A stretch of 64,000 nt of DNA from Takakia lepidozioides (lineage: Eukaryota; Streptophyta; Takakiopsida; Takakiales; Takakiaceae), in contig CM060732.1 of the NCBI GenBank assembly GCA_030704615.1, forward strand, positions 30,361,053-30,425,052, written 5' to 3'. Below, piece after piece: positions 49,255-59,102 of the stretch. The translations under genes were made by a program, and so were the position numbers. How positions within the stretch are numbered: the first letter of the stretch is position 1; each line of letters starts with the position of its first letter. Below the pieces are notes generated by a model. It had not been told where the DNA came from and did not search any database. It was given only the letters and a program-made list of their open reading frames with translations.

Positions 49255-49480
49255 TTCAGGTACGAGTGCTCCTCGGGAAACTTTCCATCTCTACAGAGAC
49301 CACCACCAAACTTCCGGAAGAGTCAAGCCCTGAGAAAGTATCCAAAAGAAAGTGATAAAACTAAAAATTCACAAAGCAGAAGACCTATTCACAGAGAAGG
49401 AAGCATACTTACGGGTGGGAGAAATCCATGAAAATGTCAAAAGTTGAGAGCACGAGAGAGAGAGAGAGAGAGAGAGATGG
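49255..49480 (-). other. Candidate 5' UTR exons of the permease gene
   Basis: On the minus strand, a CT-rich tract (the (GA)n at ~49447-49473) is followed by a short segment ending CACCC/GTAAGTATG (~49412). An acceptor TTTCTCAG precedes a second segment ending CTGCAG/GTAAGTAAAG (~49255). Spliced together, they contain a tiny upstream open frame (MDFSHPA then stop). Typical promoter-proximal leader architecture, but inferred from splice-site consensus only. Confidence 0.35.
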
Positions 49481-50039
49481 TGGAAGTTAGTTATGCGAAC
49501 ACACCACTTGGGAATCTTGGTAACGATTTTGCATCGTACTTTAGTGCTTCAGTGAAAACCTGTAGTTAACGGGAAAAGGAAGAACGATTGAGTTATAGCA
49601 ACGGCAATACCACGAGACGCGTAGGGAATTCCAAAAAGGCCTTATGTGAAATGCATCGCATTTCACTTGATCACCCCCTAAAAGTGCGCAATTCAATTGA
49701 ACCAACCCTAATTTGTAATTCAATTGAATTGTAATCTATAATTTTTAACTTATTTCTGTATATAATATATATGTATATATTTAAATGGAAGATAATAGGA
49801 ATAATGTAAGAACTTAATGCAAGCGCGTCAGGACGGTCCAGCCCTGACACCCGTACCACCGGTTCTTCGCCTCTGGCAGACATCGAAAGGCAGCCGGCTG
49901 GGCTTGGTCAATCCCTCCCCACCCCCGCCCTCATCCCATCGGCGTCGTCGCCCCATGCGTCGTCGTTCAGCGTCACCAGTCCGCCGCTTCCAGCAGTCCG
50001 CCAGTTCCCTGTAACCCCCGCCCCGGGTTCAACCATCAC

Positions 50040-52340
50040 CCCCATGTAACCCTCTGTAACTCCGCCGAGTGTAACCCACACCACCATGTAACCCTCTGTA
50101 ACCCATATAACCCCATGACCCTCTGTAACCCTCACCACCATGTAACCCTCTGTAACCCATGTAACCCTCTATAATATCGCAGAGTGTCACCCCCACCCCT
50201 ATGTAACCCTCACTACATGTAACCCTCTATAACCCATGTAACCCTCTATAATACCGCAGAGTGTCACCCCCACCCCTATGTAACCCTCACTACATGTAAC
50301 CCTCTGTAACACCGCAGAGTGTAACCCTCACTCCATGTAACCCTTTGTAACCCTTTGTAACCCATGTAATCCTCTGTGACCCTCTGTAACCCATGTAACC
50401 CTCTGTGACCCCTTGTAACCCTCACCACCATGTAACCCTCTGTAACACCGCAGAGTGTCACCCTCACCCCTATGTAACCCTCACTCCATGTAACCCTCTT
50501 TGACCCTCTGTAACCCTCACCACCATGTAACCCTCTGTAACCTTCTGTGACCCTCTATATCCCTCACCAGGTGTAACCCTTACCACCATGTAACCCTCTG
50601 TAACACCGCAGAGTGTCACCCTCGCCACCATGTAACCCTCCGTAACCCTCACAAACCCTCTGTGACACCGTAGAGTGTCACCCTCATCCCATGTAACCCT
50701 CACAAACCCTCTGTGGCTCTGTAACCCATGTAACCCTCTGTAACACCGCAGAGTGTCGCCCTCACCCCTTATGTAACCCTCACTCCATGTAACCCTCTGT
50801 AACCCATGTAACCCTCTGTGACCTTTTGTAATCGTCACCACCATGTAACCCTCTGTAACACCGCAGAGTGTCACCCTCACCCCTATGTAACCCTCATTCC
50901 ATGTAACCCTCTCTGACCCTCTTTAACCCTTACCACCATGTAACCCTCTGTAACCCATGTAACCCTCTGTGACCCTCTATATCCCTCACCAGGTGTAACC
51001 CTTACCACCATGTAACCCTCTGTAACACCGCAAAGTGTCACCCTCGCCACCATGTAACCCTCACTCCATGTAACCCTCACAAACCCTCTGTGACACCGCA
51101 GAGTGTCACCCTCATCCCCATGTAACCCTCACAAACCCTCTGTGGCTCTGTAACCCATGTAACCCTCTGTAACACCGCGAAGTGTCACCCTCACCCCTTA
51201 TGTAACCCTCACTCCATGTAACCCTCTATAACCCATGTAACCCTCTGTGACCTTTTGTAATCCTCATCACCATGTAACCTTCTGTAACACCGCAGAGTGT
51301 CACCCTCACCCCTATGTAACCCTCATTCCATGTAACCCTCTCTGACCCTCTGTAACCCTCACCACCATGTAACCCTCTGTAACCCATGTAACCCTCTGTG
51401 ACCCTCTATATCCCTCACCAGGTGTGACCCTTACCACCATGTAACCCTCTGTAACACCGCAGAGTGTCACTCTCGCCACCATGTAACCCTCACTCCATGT
51501 AACCCTCACAAACCCTCTGTGGCTCTGTAACCCATGTAACCCTCTGTAACACCGAAGAGTGTCGCCCTCACCCCTTATGTAACCCTCACTCCATGTAACC
51601 CTCTGTGACCCTTTGTAACCCTCACCACCATGTAACCCTCTGTGACCCTCTATATCCCTCACCAGGTGTAACCCTTACCACCATGTAACCCTCTATAACA
51701 CCGCAGAGTGTCACCCTCGCCACCATGTAACCCTCCGTAACCCACACAAACCCTCTGTGACACCGCAGAGTGTCACCCTCATCCCCATGTAACCCTCTGT
51801 GACCCTCTATGGCTCTGTAACCCATGTAATCCTCTGTAACACCGTAGAGTGTCACCCTCACCCCTTATGTAACCCTCACTCCATGTAACCCTCTGTAACC
51901 CATGTAACCCTCTGTGACCCTTTGTAACCCTCACCACTATGTAACCCTCTGTAACACCGCAGAATGTCACCCTCACCCCTATGTAACCTTCTCTGACCCT
52001 CTGTAACCCTCTGTAACCCATGTAACCCTATGTGACCCTCTATATCCCTCACTAGGTGTAACCCTTACCACCATGTAACCCTCTGTAACACCGCATAGTG
52101 TCACCCCCATCCCTATGCATCCCTCACTCCTTGTAACCCATGTAATCCTCTGTGACCCTGTGTAACCCGTGTAACCCTATGTAACCCCATGTAACCCTCA
52201 CTCCATGTAACCCTCTCTGACCCTCTGTAACCCATGTAACCCTCTGTGACCCTCTATAACCCTCACTAGGTGCAACCTTCACCACCATGTAACCCTCATT
52301 AACCCTTTGTACACACCGTAGAGTGTTACCCTCACCCTTG
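50040..52340 (-). repeat. TGTAACCCTC minisatellite in a MULE-D intron
   Basis: About 2.3 kb of degenerate short repeats (plus strand TGTAACCCTC, TGTAACCCATG). A longer element with a near-palindromic centre (ACACCGCAGAGTGTCACCCTC) recurs about every 60-150 bp; only part of it is quoted. The array begins right at the donor of the minus-strand MULE-D exon (ACACAAGG/GTGAGG, ~52341). Open frames on the minus strand (GYMVVRVT-type repeats) come from the repeat. Confidence 0.9.
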
Positions 52341-52613
52341 TGTAACAATCGCAAGCTTGTCGGCAATGTTTCTCATGTCGTACTCGAACAAGAAACAATC
52401 GCGACTCCACTCCATGCCTGGCTGAGACGCACAAGCTTCCTGGAGCTGTTGAGTGTGTTGTGTCATAATCATAGCTGGAGATAGGCCACTGCGAAGACTG
52501 TCGACGATCCACTGTTTCATATCTTGGCTGAGACGAGGGGCATGCACGAATCGCGAGAAATGGGAAGAGGGGTCAGCAAATGCACAAAGTGTACGTATGT
52601 GGGTCGATAGCAA
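52332..52613 (-). pseudogene. MULE-D transposase, N-terminal exon (inverted)
   Basis: Reads PRLSQDMKQWIVDSLRSGLS, MIMTQHTQQL and FLFEYDMRNIADKLA. This is the type of segment that precedes the DDE domain in many MULEs. It ends at a good donor. It faces away from the rest of the transposase, which starts about 40 bp to the right on the plus strand. Confidence 0.65.
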
Positions 52614-52653
52614 TCCTTGAAGTGTCTTCTTCTACCATGAAGAGACAGCGCCA

Positions 52654-54904
52654 GTGGCGGGTGATTTGAAGTTCGTAATTGGAATACAAACGGAGTGGCA
52701 AAAACAGAAAATGATCGACCTGGGACACAACCGTGTGGTATCCTGCGATGCAACATTTGGGACCAACGAAAATAAGGTATTCGTGTCACGCTTTACCTTT
52801 CATTGCATTCTGAAATGTGAGTGCCATGCAACTGTTGCCAATATTATAACACTCACCTTATTCATTTTTGTACCATTGCGACATTGCAGTTCCCAATGTA
52901 TACCATGATGGTGTTCGACGAATGACTCAACGGCATACCTGTTGCTTATATTATATCAGCGAGAAACAAAACGACTGACCTGAGCCCCTGGATGAAACGT
53001 CTTCGCAACCGACTTCTTCAGAGCAAACCAGATTGGAGGCCAAATGCTTTTGTTGTCGACGATGCAGACGCAGAAATCAATGCTATCAGGTACACGGCTA
53101 GAAGTTACAATGTTCTGAGTCATACAGTAATTCACACTACAAGTTGCATGTACGAGGGGTTTCATGGATCGGGCTACACTGCTGCTAGTTACACTGAGAA
53201 TCACAGTAAGAGTTAAACTGCCAGTTACACGAGGGGGTGCATTGCTGCCTGTAACACTTGGAGTTACACTGTCAGTTGCTTGAGGGGTTGCAATGGTGTC
53301 TGTTACATTGAGGGTTACACTATCAGTTAGACAGATGGTTATACTGCCTTGAGTTGGACGGAGGGTTACACTGCTGTGAGTTAGACCGAGGGTTACACTG
53401 GGAGTTACACGGCATGTCATCCGCAGTCCTGCATGGATAAGGTTGCACTGCTATAGCCTGTGAATTACACTGGGAGCATCGCAGAGGGTTGTTGGGTCGC
53501 TCTGAGAGTTACACGGTGTAACATGGATTGCGTTACAGTGCTGCGAGGGGTTATATGTGTTGGGTTACACTGCTGTGAGTTTCACTGATAGTTACATGAC
53601 CGGATGCACGAGGGGTTACATGAGTCACACTACTAAGAGTGACACTTTGAAGAGTTACACTTCTACGAGTTACACTGCGAAGAGTTCCTCTGATAAGAGT
53701 TACACTGACAAGAGTTACACTGATGGATTGGGTGGCATTAGATGTGTGTGCGTGCAGGGAATCGTTTGGGGACGTAGCGATATTTCTATGCCTTTGGTAT
53801 GTTCGCCGCGCTTGGCTGAAACATTCGTGGCGTAAGATGCCCGATCCATACACTCGCAATGCTGTTTTGAAACAGCTTGGCGACGTAATGTACGGCATTA
53901 ACGCCTGTGTGGGAGTCACCCCAGAAGAGTGGGCGCTGGAGCGACTGGAAGATTTGAATTATTCCTATCCGCTTGCGCGTGACTTCCTACATTACATCAG
54001 AATGGAATGGGTCCCAAAACTGAGCATGTGGATCACGGGGGCTCGTTATATTCCCCACGCAAGTCAGGATACTAATGCCGCAATTGAATCTTGGCACGGA
54101 AATTTGAAAGCTCGTTTACGCTCGGGAAAGCAAAGGCTTGATGGCAGGAGAATCGATTGGCTGATCAGCGAACTCGTGGGTCCTGTTCTAACCCACTATT
54201 GGTATAGAGATAACTTGAAATCGAAAGGCTTCAAAAGGAATGTACGACAAGAGGAATTTATCAGTAATGCTGTTTGGACTGCAAGGGAGATCCCTGATGT
54301 CAATGTTCATTTGCCCACTGTTCCTGGTCATCCGGCGATTGTGGATAGTGTTCAAACGGCCGGTCGAAGCTACACAATCTATGCACCTGTGACCACCTGG
54401 GCTTGTTGCGATTGTCCATGGGCTTTGAAGGGTAACTTGTGCAAACATCAAATCCGCGTTCTTCAATTGATGAAGCCAAATCTGAAGGAAGGGCTTATTG
54501 TGAAGCTCTGTGGCACAAAGCTCGGGACCATTCATGGAGGTCTTCACATGTTGATGAAATCGGAACTTCTAGATATTGATGCAGAGGAGGAAGTTGTGAA
54601 TCTAGCAGAGCCTACGGAGTGCTCAGCATCATCCCAGCGTGGTCGGCAGGAGCCATCGGATGTTTCATCAATTGAATCTGAGATGAAGTCCCTGTCGCTT
54701 CTTGGCAATGAGAGTGAAACAATGCGCAAATATCTGCTTGCCGAGCTTCGTTGTGTTCGTGGGAGGCTGTCCACTTTACAAGTTAGAATCGACAAATGTC
54801 TGTTGCACCCTCTTCAAGCAGTTCCATTCATAAAAAATGATGATGGAAACAACATGTCCCTTGCCAGGAAAGTAGATTTTGTAGACCGGTTCTGTAGTAA
54901 GTGA
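52654..54904 (+). pseudogene. MULE-D transposase, DDE and SWIM part
   Basis: A different MULE lineage from A-C. Inferred exons: ~52654-52776 (RVVSCDATFGTNENK, first Asp), 52890-53089 (MYTMMVFDE.., PVAYIISARNKTTD, AFVVDDADAEINAIR) and 53758-54904 (VAIFLCLWYVRRAWLKHSW, NAAIESWHGNLKARL). A SWIM finger follows (TWACCDCPWALKGNLCKHQI), then an acidic Ser-rich C-tail to TGA. A TGA at 52923-52925 replaces a residue after VFDE, probably Trp. The second intron (668 bp) is full of GAGTTACACTG-type repeats. The first exon lies inverted at 52332-52613. Confidence 0.8.
53090..53757 (+). repeat. GTTACACT repeats filling a MULE-D intron
   Basis: Degenerate units of about 11-17 bp, GAG(G)GTTACACTG and GAGTTACACT, run through the intron between two transposase exons. 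In gene-sense terms this is the same strand (GGGTTACA) as the 50.0-52.3 kb array. Confidence 0.8.
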
Positions 54905-55230
54905 CCATTGAGTCCATTGGCAATGACACTTATTTTGTGATCACCAAGTTTAATATGAAGTACATGTCTGTTCATGGGTTGTTATTCACTTTGCCATTCC
55001 ATCCACATTCAACCTATGTAACCCACTCAATGGGACACCCATGGGCCGGGCTGACATACCGCAGGGTTACACCGTCTGGGGTTTCATAACGTAACATAGC
55101 TCTACTTAGTGTAACTCGCATCTGTGGTACTCCACACAGTGTAACACAGATGAGTGTGAACCTCTTCAGTGTAACTCATTGTGGTGTAACTCCAAGTGTA
55201 ACTGCAATGTAACTATCAACAGTGTGTCAA
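54905..55230. repeat. GTGTAACTC repeats 3' of MULE-D
   Basis: Scattered AGTGTAACTC units after the transposase stop, in the opposite orientation to those in the intron. Possibly the right subterminal region of the element. Confidence 0.6.
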
Positions 55231-55281
55231 GTTAAATAAGCACAGTGTGAAAACAGCTAGAATAAAACTAGTTATTTGTAT

Positions 55282-55600
55282 TTAACACTTGGAGTTAGGT
55301 CAAGTGTTAAATCAGGTGTCAAGTTTAGTTTGACACCTGGTCTGTCTTATCTTCACGAGAGCGGCAGTCGCGCAGCTCATCTCTCTCGAGTTGAGCCTGC
55401 GCGACCGAGCTCCTGCATGTGTTTAGGTTTTAGTGTGCTTATGTAGGGATACAGGTTGTTGTGGGGTGGAGTCCCCATAGCTTGGGGTGCCCCTGGCTCG
55501 ACTTCAGTTTCAATGAGTGATAGCGATGGATTTTATATTTCTTGTGTTGGGAGTGTATGTCCTTTCAAGCTTCTTTATCACTCGAGAGAGATGAGCTCTT
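55282..55600. repeat. Series of hairpins and inverted repeats
   Basis: Perfect 10-bp arms TTAACACTTG/CAAGTGTTAA (55282-55310) are followed at once by CAGGTGTCAA/TTGACACCTG (55313-55339). Next come GTCGCGCAGCTCA/TGAGCCTGCGCGAC (55367-55405). The 18-mer AGCTCATCTCTCTCGAGT (55374-55391) recurs inverted at 55580-55597. No gene is seen across 55231-55669. Confidence 0.75.
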
Positions 55601-55669
55601 ACCTGTGAGTGCAAGGTAGGAGTTGTGGGTTAGCACTTGCAAGATTACCTGTGTGTAAGTAGTGCTTAG

Positions 55670-55855
55670 TTTGAGAAGCATATCATTGAATGTGATCACA
55701 AGATTCAGCGTGCCCTGAAACGCCTGGAGGATGACGATGCCGGAGCCGCCACTGTTATTGCAGTCGCTAAAGCTACCAAGTCACCAGAGGCTTTGGAGTA
55801 CACGAGGAGAGACTTAAAAATGCAGCAGCAAATGCTAGTTGGCACCTATGCGTGA
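55670..55855 (+). pseudogene. LUC7-like exon fragment
   Basis: After an acceptor-like CTTAG, the reading FEKHIIECDHKIQRALKRL continues to DDDAGAATVIAVAKATKSPE and then stops at 55853-55855. The pattern CDxKIxRALKRLxDxDAxAA..TxSPExLE is that of the LUC7 family (U1 snRNP-associated splicing factor). Only about 60 residues are present, with no further exon recognised. The match is from memory of the family pattern. Confidence 0.5.
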
Positions 55856-56057
55856 TCCTTGAAGCTGGATGATTGTTTCCCCAGTAAGCTTAGAGAGAAG
55901 CTCTACCGTGCAGCATGGAGCAGCGCTGGCAAGCGGTGAACGCTGATACCTGCACTCTTGCAGTCTTGGAGTCCAAGTTAGGACACAGGGAATATGACCG
56001 GTCAACAACCAAGGTGCTGCATTTGATCAACAATCCTGAAGTGGAGGGAGAATTGCG

Positions 56058-56398
56058 ATGGCCGCAGTAGCGCCATCTGCAGCGGAGGTGCGGGCGCTGT
56101 TGAGAGGCTTTCTCAGAGAAGCGTGAAGATTTACGCACTATAATGTGCGGGAGTACGTGAAACGGCGAAGTCGGGAAGCGTTTAAGGACAATTCCGAGCT
56201 GTCGGATCTTTCCAGCGTTGTCTCTGCTTTCAACAGGGGAAGCAGCAGCTGGAATTGACCAGGCGGCAATCGGTTGTGTATTCGTTGTATCAACCTCGAA
56301 TGACGAGTATAATGGACTTGAAGATTCGCAAGGGGGACTCGGACTCAAGGACTCGATTCTGCTGGGAAGAAAAGGATTTTGGTCTGCAGATTGGATAG
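56058..56398 (+). pseudogene. ISD11/LYRM4-like LYR protein pseudogene
   Basis: Starts at ATG (MAAVAPSAAEVRALLRGFLR) and has the LYR-family pattern RFTHYNVREYVKRRSREAF, then RRQSVVYSLYQPR. ISD11 is the LYR protein that stabilises the mitochondrial cysteine desulfurase for Fe-S cluster assembly. A TGA at 56124-56126 interrupts helix 1; a CGA-to-TGA change would explain it. The frame shifts near 56240 before QQLELTRRQ. The reading ends at TAG 56396-56398. Intronless and disabled. Confidence 0.7.
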
Positions 56399-56838
56399 TC
56401 CATTCCGATTGTACATCCCGCCCGTCAAACTTGCAATAACGTGGAAAGTTTAGGTTTCAGGCTGTCCTGTGTGCTTGATGTGAAATGGTTGAGTGGAATA
56501 GTAAAATCTCTGAGAATGTAACAGGCTCGAGACAAAGTCAAAAGCTGGACTCTGCAGGTGAAGGGGAGTTTTCTTCTGGTTTTCTTTCATTTGGTGAGCA
56601 TGCCGGGAGCGTGGAGGTGTGAGGAGTGGCAGGGCTTTCATCAGTTGCATCTTTCTCAGCTGCTGTGTGTTTCACTAGTTGAACATCTTCGAAGCTGAAT
56701 TACGGCTTAATTGGAAACCCGTACCCTGCTACTTCTGCCTATCAAGGTTATGGTGGGGGTGGATCAGGGGGGCAGGTGTTCCAGCTCCAGTTGTGTGCAT
56801 ATGTAACCTACCTCCCCGTAATCTCTTTTAGTTCTCCT

Positions 56839-57120
56839 CTAGGAGAGGTTACTTACTTGGACTGACAGGACCTGGATCAGTCTGGAAGAAAGTTTGACCT
56901 GCGAATAACGTCCGTCCTTGTGATCCTTCTTCCTGTTCAAGAACCAGTCAGGTATCTTGAACTGCCGGGGATTCGCGACAATCACCATCAAGTTCTCCAG
57001 CTCCGCACCCGACAGCTCACCAGCTCTCTTGCTGGTGTCGACGTCCGCCTTCTTGCAGACCAGGTTAGCGAAACGGCGCCCCACTCCCTTGATGGAGGTC
57101 AAAGCAAACATGATCGCTAC
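56839..57120 (-). pseudogene. RPS18: 40S ribosomal protein S18 exon fragment
   Basis: [19 protein letters not shown] through [20 protein letters not shown] is unmistakable RPS18 (uS13), residues about 29-90 of ~152. It begins after an acceptor-like TTCAG/GTAGCG. After RYSQ the sequence leaves the family (VKLSSRLIQ..). Neither the N-terminal exon nor the conserved C-terminal half (the HRGLRHYWGLRVRGQ part) is found within 1 kb on either side. Best read as a captured or duplicated internal exon, not a working gene. Confidence 0.85.
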
Positions 57121-57840
57121 CTGAATTGAGATAGTGCCTTGCCCTATCGGAGTATGCAGACCTATGCTCCAAGCTTCAACTAAATGACGAAGCTGATTTG
57201 GTTACTCTCCACTTTGTGGATAGTCCAACACAGTTGCCTTTGTCAATAAGCTCCTTCACCACTTCCACATTTGACACTAGGTCCGAAGATTGTCTGAAGA
57301 GAGAGCAAGTGCAGATGGCAGCTGCCCACCAGGTTCTGACAGAGTATCATCAGGGCTTGTCCCTGCATTAGGGATGGCTCGAGTGCTTGCATCACGGGAA
57401 ATAGATGCCTGACGCTGCACAGGCCACCACCATCGCCATAGCCATCCACCCGAGCTCGAGAGTCGTCGCTGGAGCAAAGCAGCTCACTAAGCGAGCAAGT
57501 CTGTGGTGCATCTGTAACCACAAATGAAACCCGGGAACGGTTCTTAATGGCGGGAACGTTTTGGTGTTAAAAAAAAAAAAAAAAACTTTGATATAATTTA
57601 AATGATTTAGAGCCTGGTTGGTCATAACTTTGTCAAATGGACTCCGTTTGACTCAGTTTTTGGGTGGATAGCTGCAGAAAGGGGAAATCTACATATCTAC
57701 ACCATGGTTTTTGTTTTGGGGACTCTGCTAAAAATCTGTGGAATTTTTAGAGTGTGAGTGTGCTATAAAAGATCCACAATTCTGTGTCCAGAATCTGTTG
57801 TGGTCTACATGAGACATAAATCTGTGGATGTACTCCATGC
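57121..57840. other. Spacer with A17 tract
   Basis: No family recognised, although a Ser-rich open stretch exists on the minus strand (57243-57521). A run of about 17 A lies at 57569-57585. The 5' LTR of the following retrotransposon may lie here or further left, but cannot be bounded without the 3' LTR. Confidence 0.35.
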
Positions 57841-58590
57841 ATGGCTGGGGGAAATGAGGACGTAATTGAAGGGCAGGTCTCTTCTCTTAGCCTGTGCACA
57901 CAAGGGGACAGGATCTATGTTTCCCAAGGAACTCAGACTGATTTGAGTGGAGAACAGTTGGACGAGTTGATTGCATACTGGGAGTCAGGCATTAGCAGTA
58001 GACAACAGACTGCTGTAGTTGGCATTGAGGGCCTCAATATCGCCTTGGACAGTCAGAACTCTGTTGGAGCCAGCAGTTCTGCAGCTGTAAGTGAAATACC
58101 AAAGTGGGTGAAAGCTAGGCTTGGAACACAGCCAAAGACAGCCCCGGGGACCAAGGTGTTCAGCCACAAGGCCGTGGTGTACTGGAGCAGAGGAGCAGGA
58201 GCTGCACAAGTTTGTGCAATTAGACAGTGTTGCAGTCGGACACGCTCTGCACAAGGCAACCACGAGCGGGGGTTCATTAGCGAGGACAAGTTTGTTCTGT
58301 TTGAAGGCGATCCAGTCATTCGCAATGAAGACACCCGCAACCGTCTCAAAGCTTTCGAGTTGAGAGACTATCAGACCCTACCTTTGTTTTCTTTAGTGTT
58401 CAGTGAGCGGGAGATAGCAGAGTGTTGCTTTGTCTCTACCTGGCAGAAAGAGGAGGAGGGTTGGTTAGAGCGAGCTACTGTAGCTTGGGACAAGGTTAGT
58501 GGCAGGTTTCTGGACATAGATATACCTCCTACACCTTACCATCAAGCAGAGCGAGGCACTTTGAGAGAAGTCTGGAAGTTGATAGCATAG
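57841..58590 (+). CDS. Unknown open frame upstream of Gypsy gag
   Basis: ATG-initiated, 249 residues (MAGGNEDVIEGQVSSLSL..REVWKLIA). No domain recognised. The middle may be frameshifted: from ~58150 to 58265 another frame (AEEQELHKFVQLDSVAVGH) looks more protein-like. It lies on the same strand 0.5 kb before gag, so it could be an extra element protein or the 5' part of gag. Confidence 0.35.
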   Translation: MAGGNEDVIEGQVSSLSLCTQGDRIYVSQGTQTDLSGEQLDELIAYWESGISSRQQTAVVGIEGLNIALDSQNSVGASSSAAVSEIPKWVKARLGTQPKTAPGTKVFSHKAVVYWSRGAGAAQVCAIRQCCSRTRSAQGNHERGFISEDKFVLFEGDPVIRNEDTRNRLKAFELRDYQTLPLFSLVFSEREIAECCFVSTWQKEEEGWLERATVAWDKVSGRFLDIDIPPTPYHQAERGTLREVWKLIA

Positions 58591-59100
58591 ATCAGGATTA
58601 GATCTTGCTTGGGCGGGCTTCTATTCTTCCCCTCCATCTCTGTACTATTTTCATTACCTTGTACTTGTAGTTGCCAAAGCCTCTCTTGGTGGAGGCCAGT
58701 CAGTCCGGGGTCTTGGGCTGGGATATTCTGCAGGATCAGCGTTGCTGCTGGATTTTGGTGTGGGGGTGTTGATGTTTTGATTTCGTGTGTTTGGATCCCC
58801 CCCAACACCTGCATGCTTGACTGTGCGCCATGTTGGTTTTGTGTGGGCGCTTGCTTTCATAGGGATTAGGCCGGATTTGATCACCGGTCAATCCTAGAGT
58901 ATGCTGTCGGTGGTGAGGCTGGAGTGATGACCAGCAAGACCACCAGTGTTTCTTCTATGGTGAGGCTGGGTTGATGACCAGCCAACCATAGGAGTTCTTG
59001 CGGTGGATGCAGGTGCAGGTGCCCTGAGCCACTGGGATATGACCCTTAGACTGCAACAGGTGCCCACCCGTGTCACTATTAGATTAGTACTAGAGCCTTA
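58591..59100. other. Spacer before gag
   Basis: Noncoding. Contains a degenerate direct repeat (GGTGAGGCTGG.GTGATGACCAGC, near 58910 and 58960). No primer-binding site recognised. Confidence 0.35.
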
Positions 59101-59102
59101 TA

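Noticed and set aside
50276-52021. Minus-strand repeat proteins (GYMVVRVTEG-type)
   Set aside because: Pure translation of the TGTAACCCTC minisatellite; frames break irregularly and the array begins at an intron donor.
50040-52340. Interstitial telomere
   Set aside because: The unit TGTAACCCTC is not the plant TTTAGGG/CCCTAAA repeat.
56839-57120. Functional RPS18 gene
   Set aside because: Only one internal exon is recognisable; the strongly conserved C-terminal half and the N-terminal exon are missing within 1 kb.
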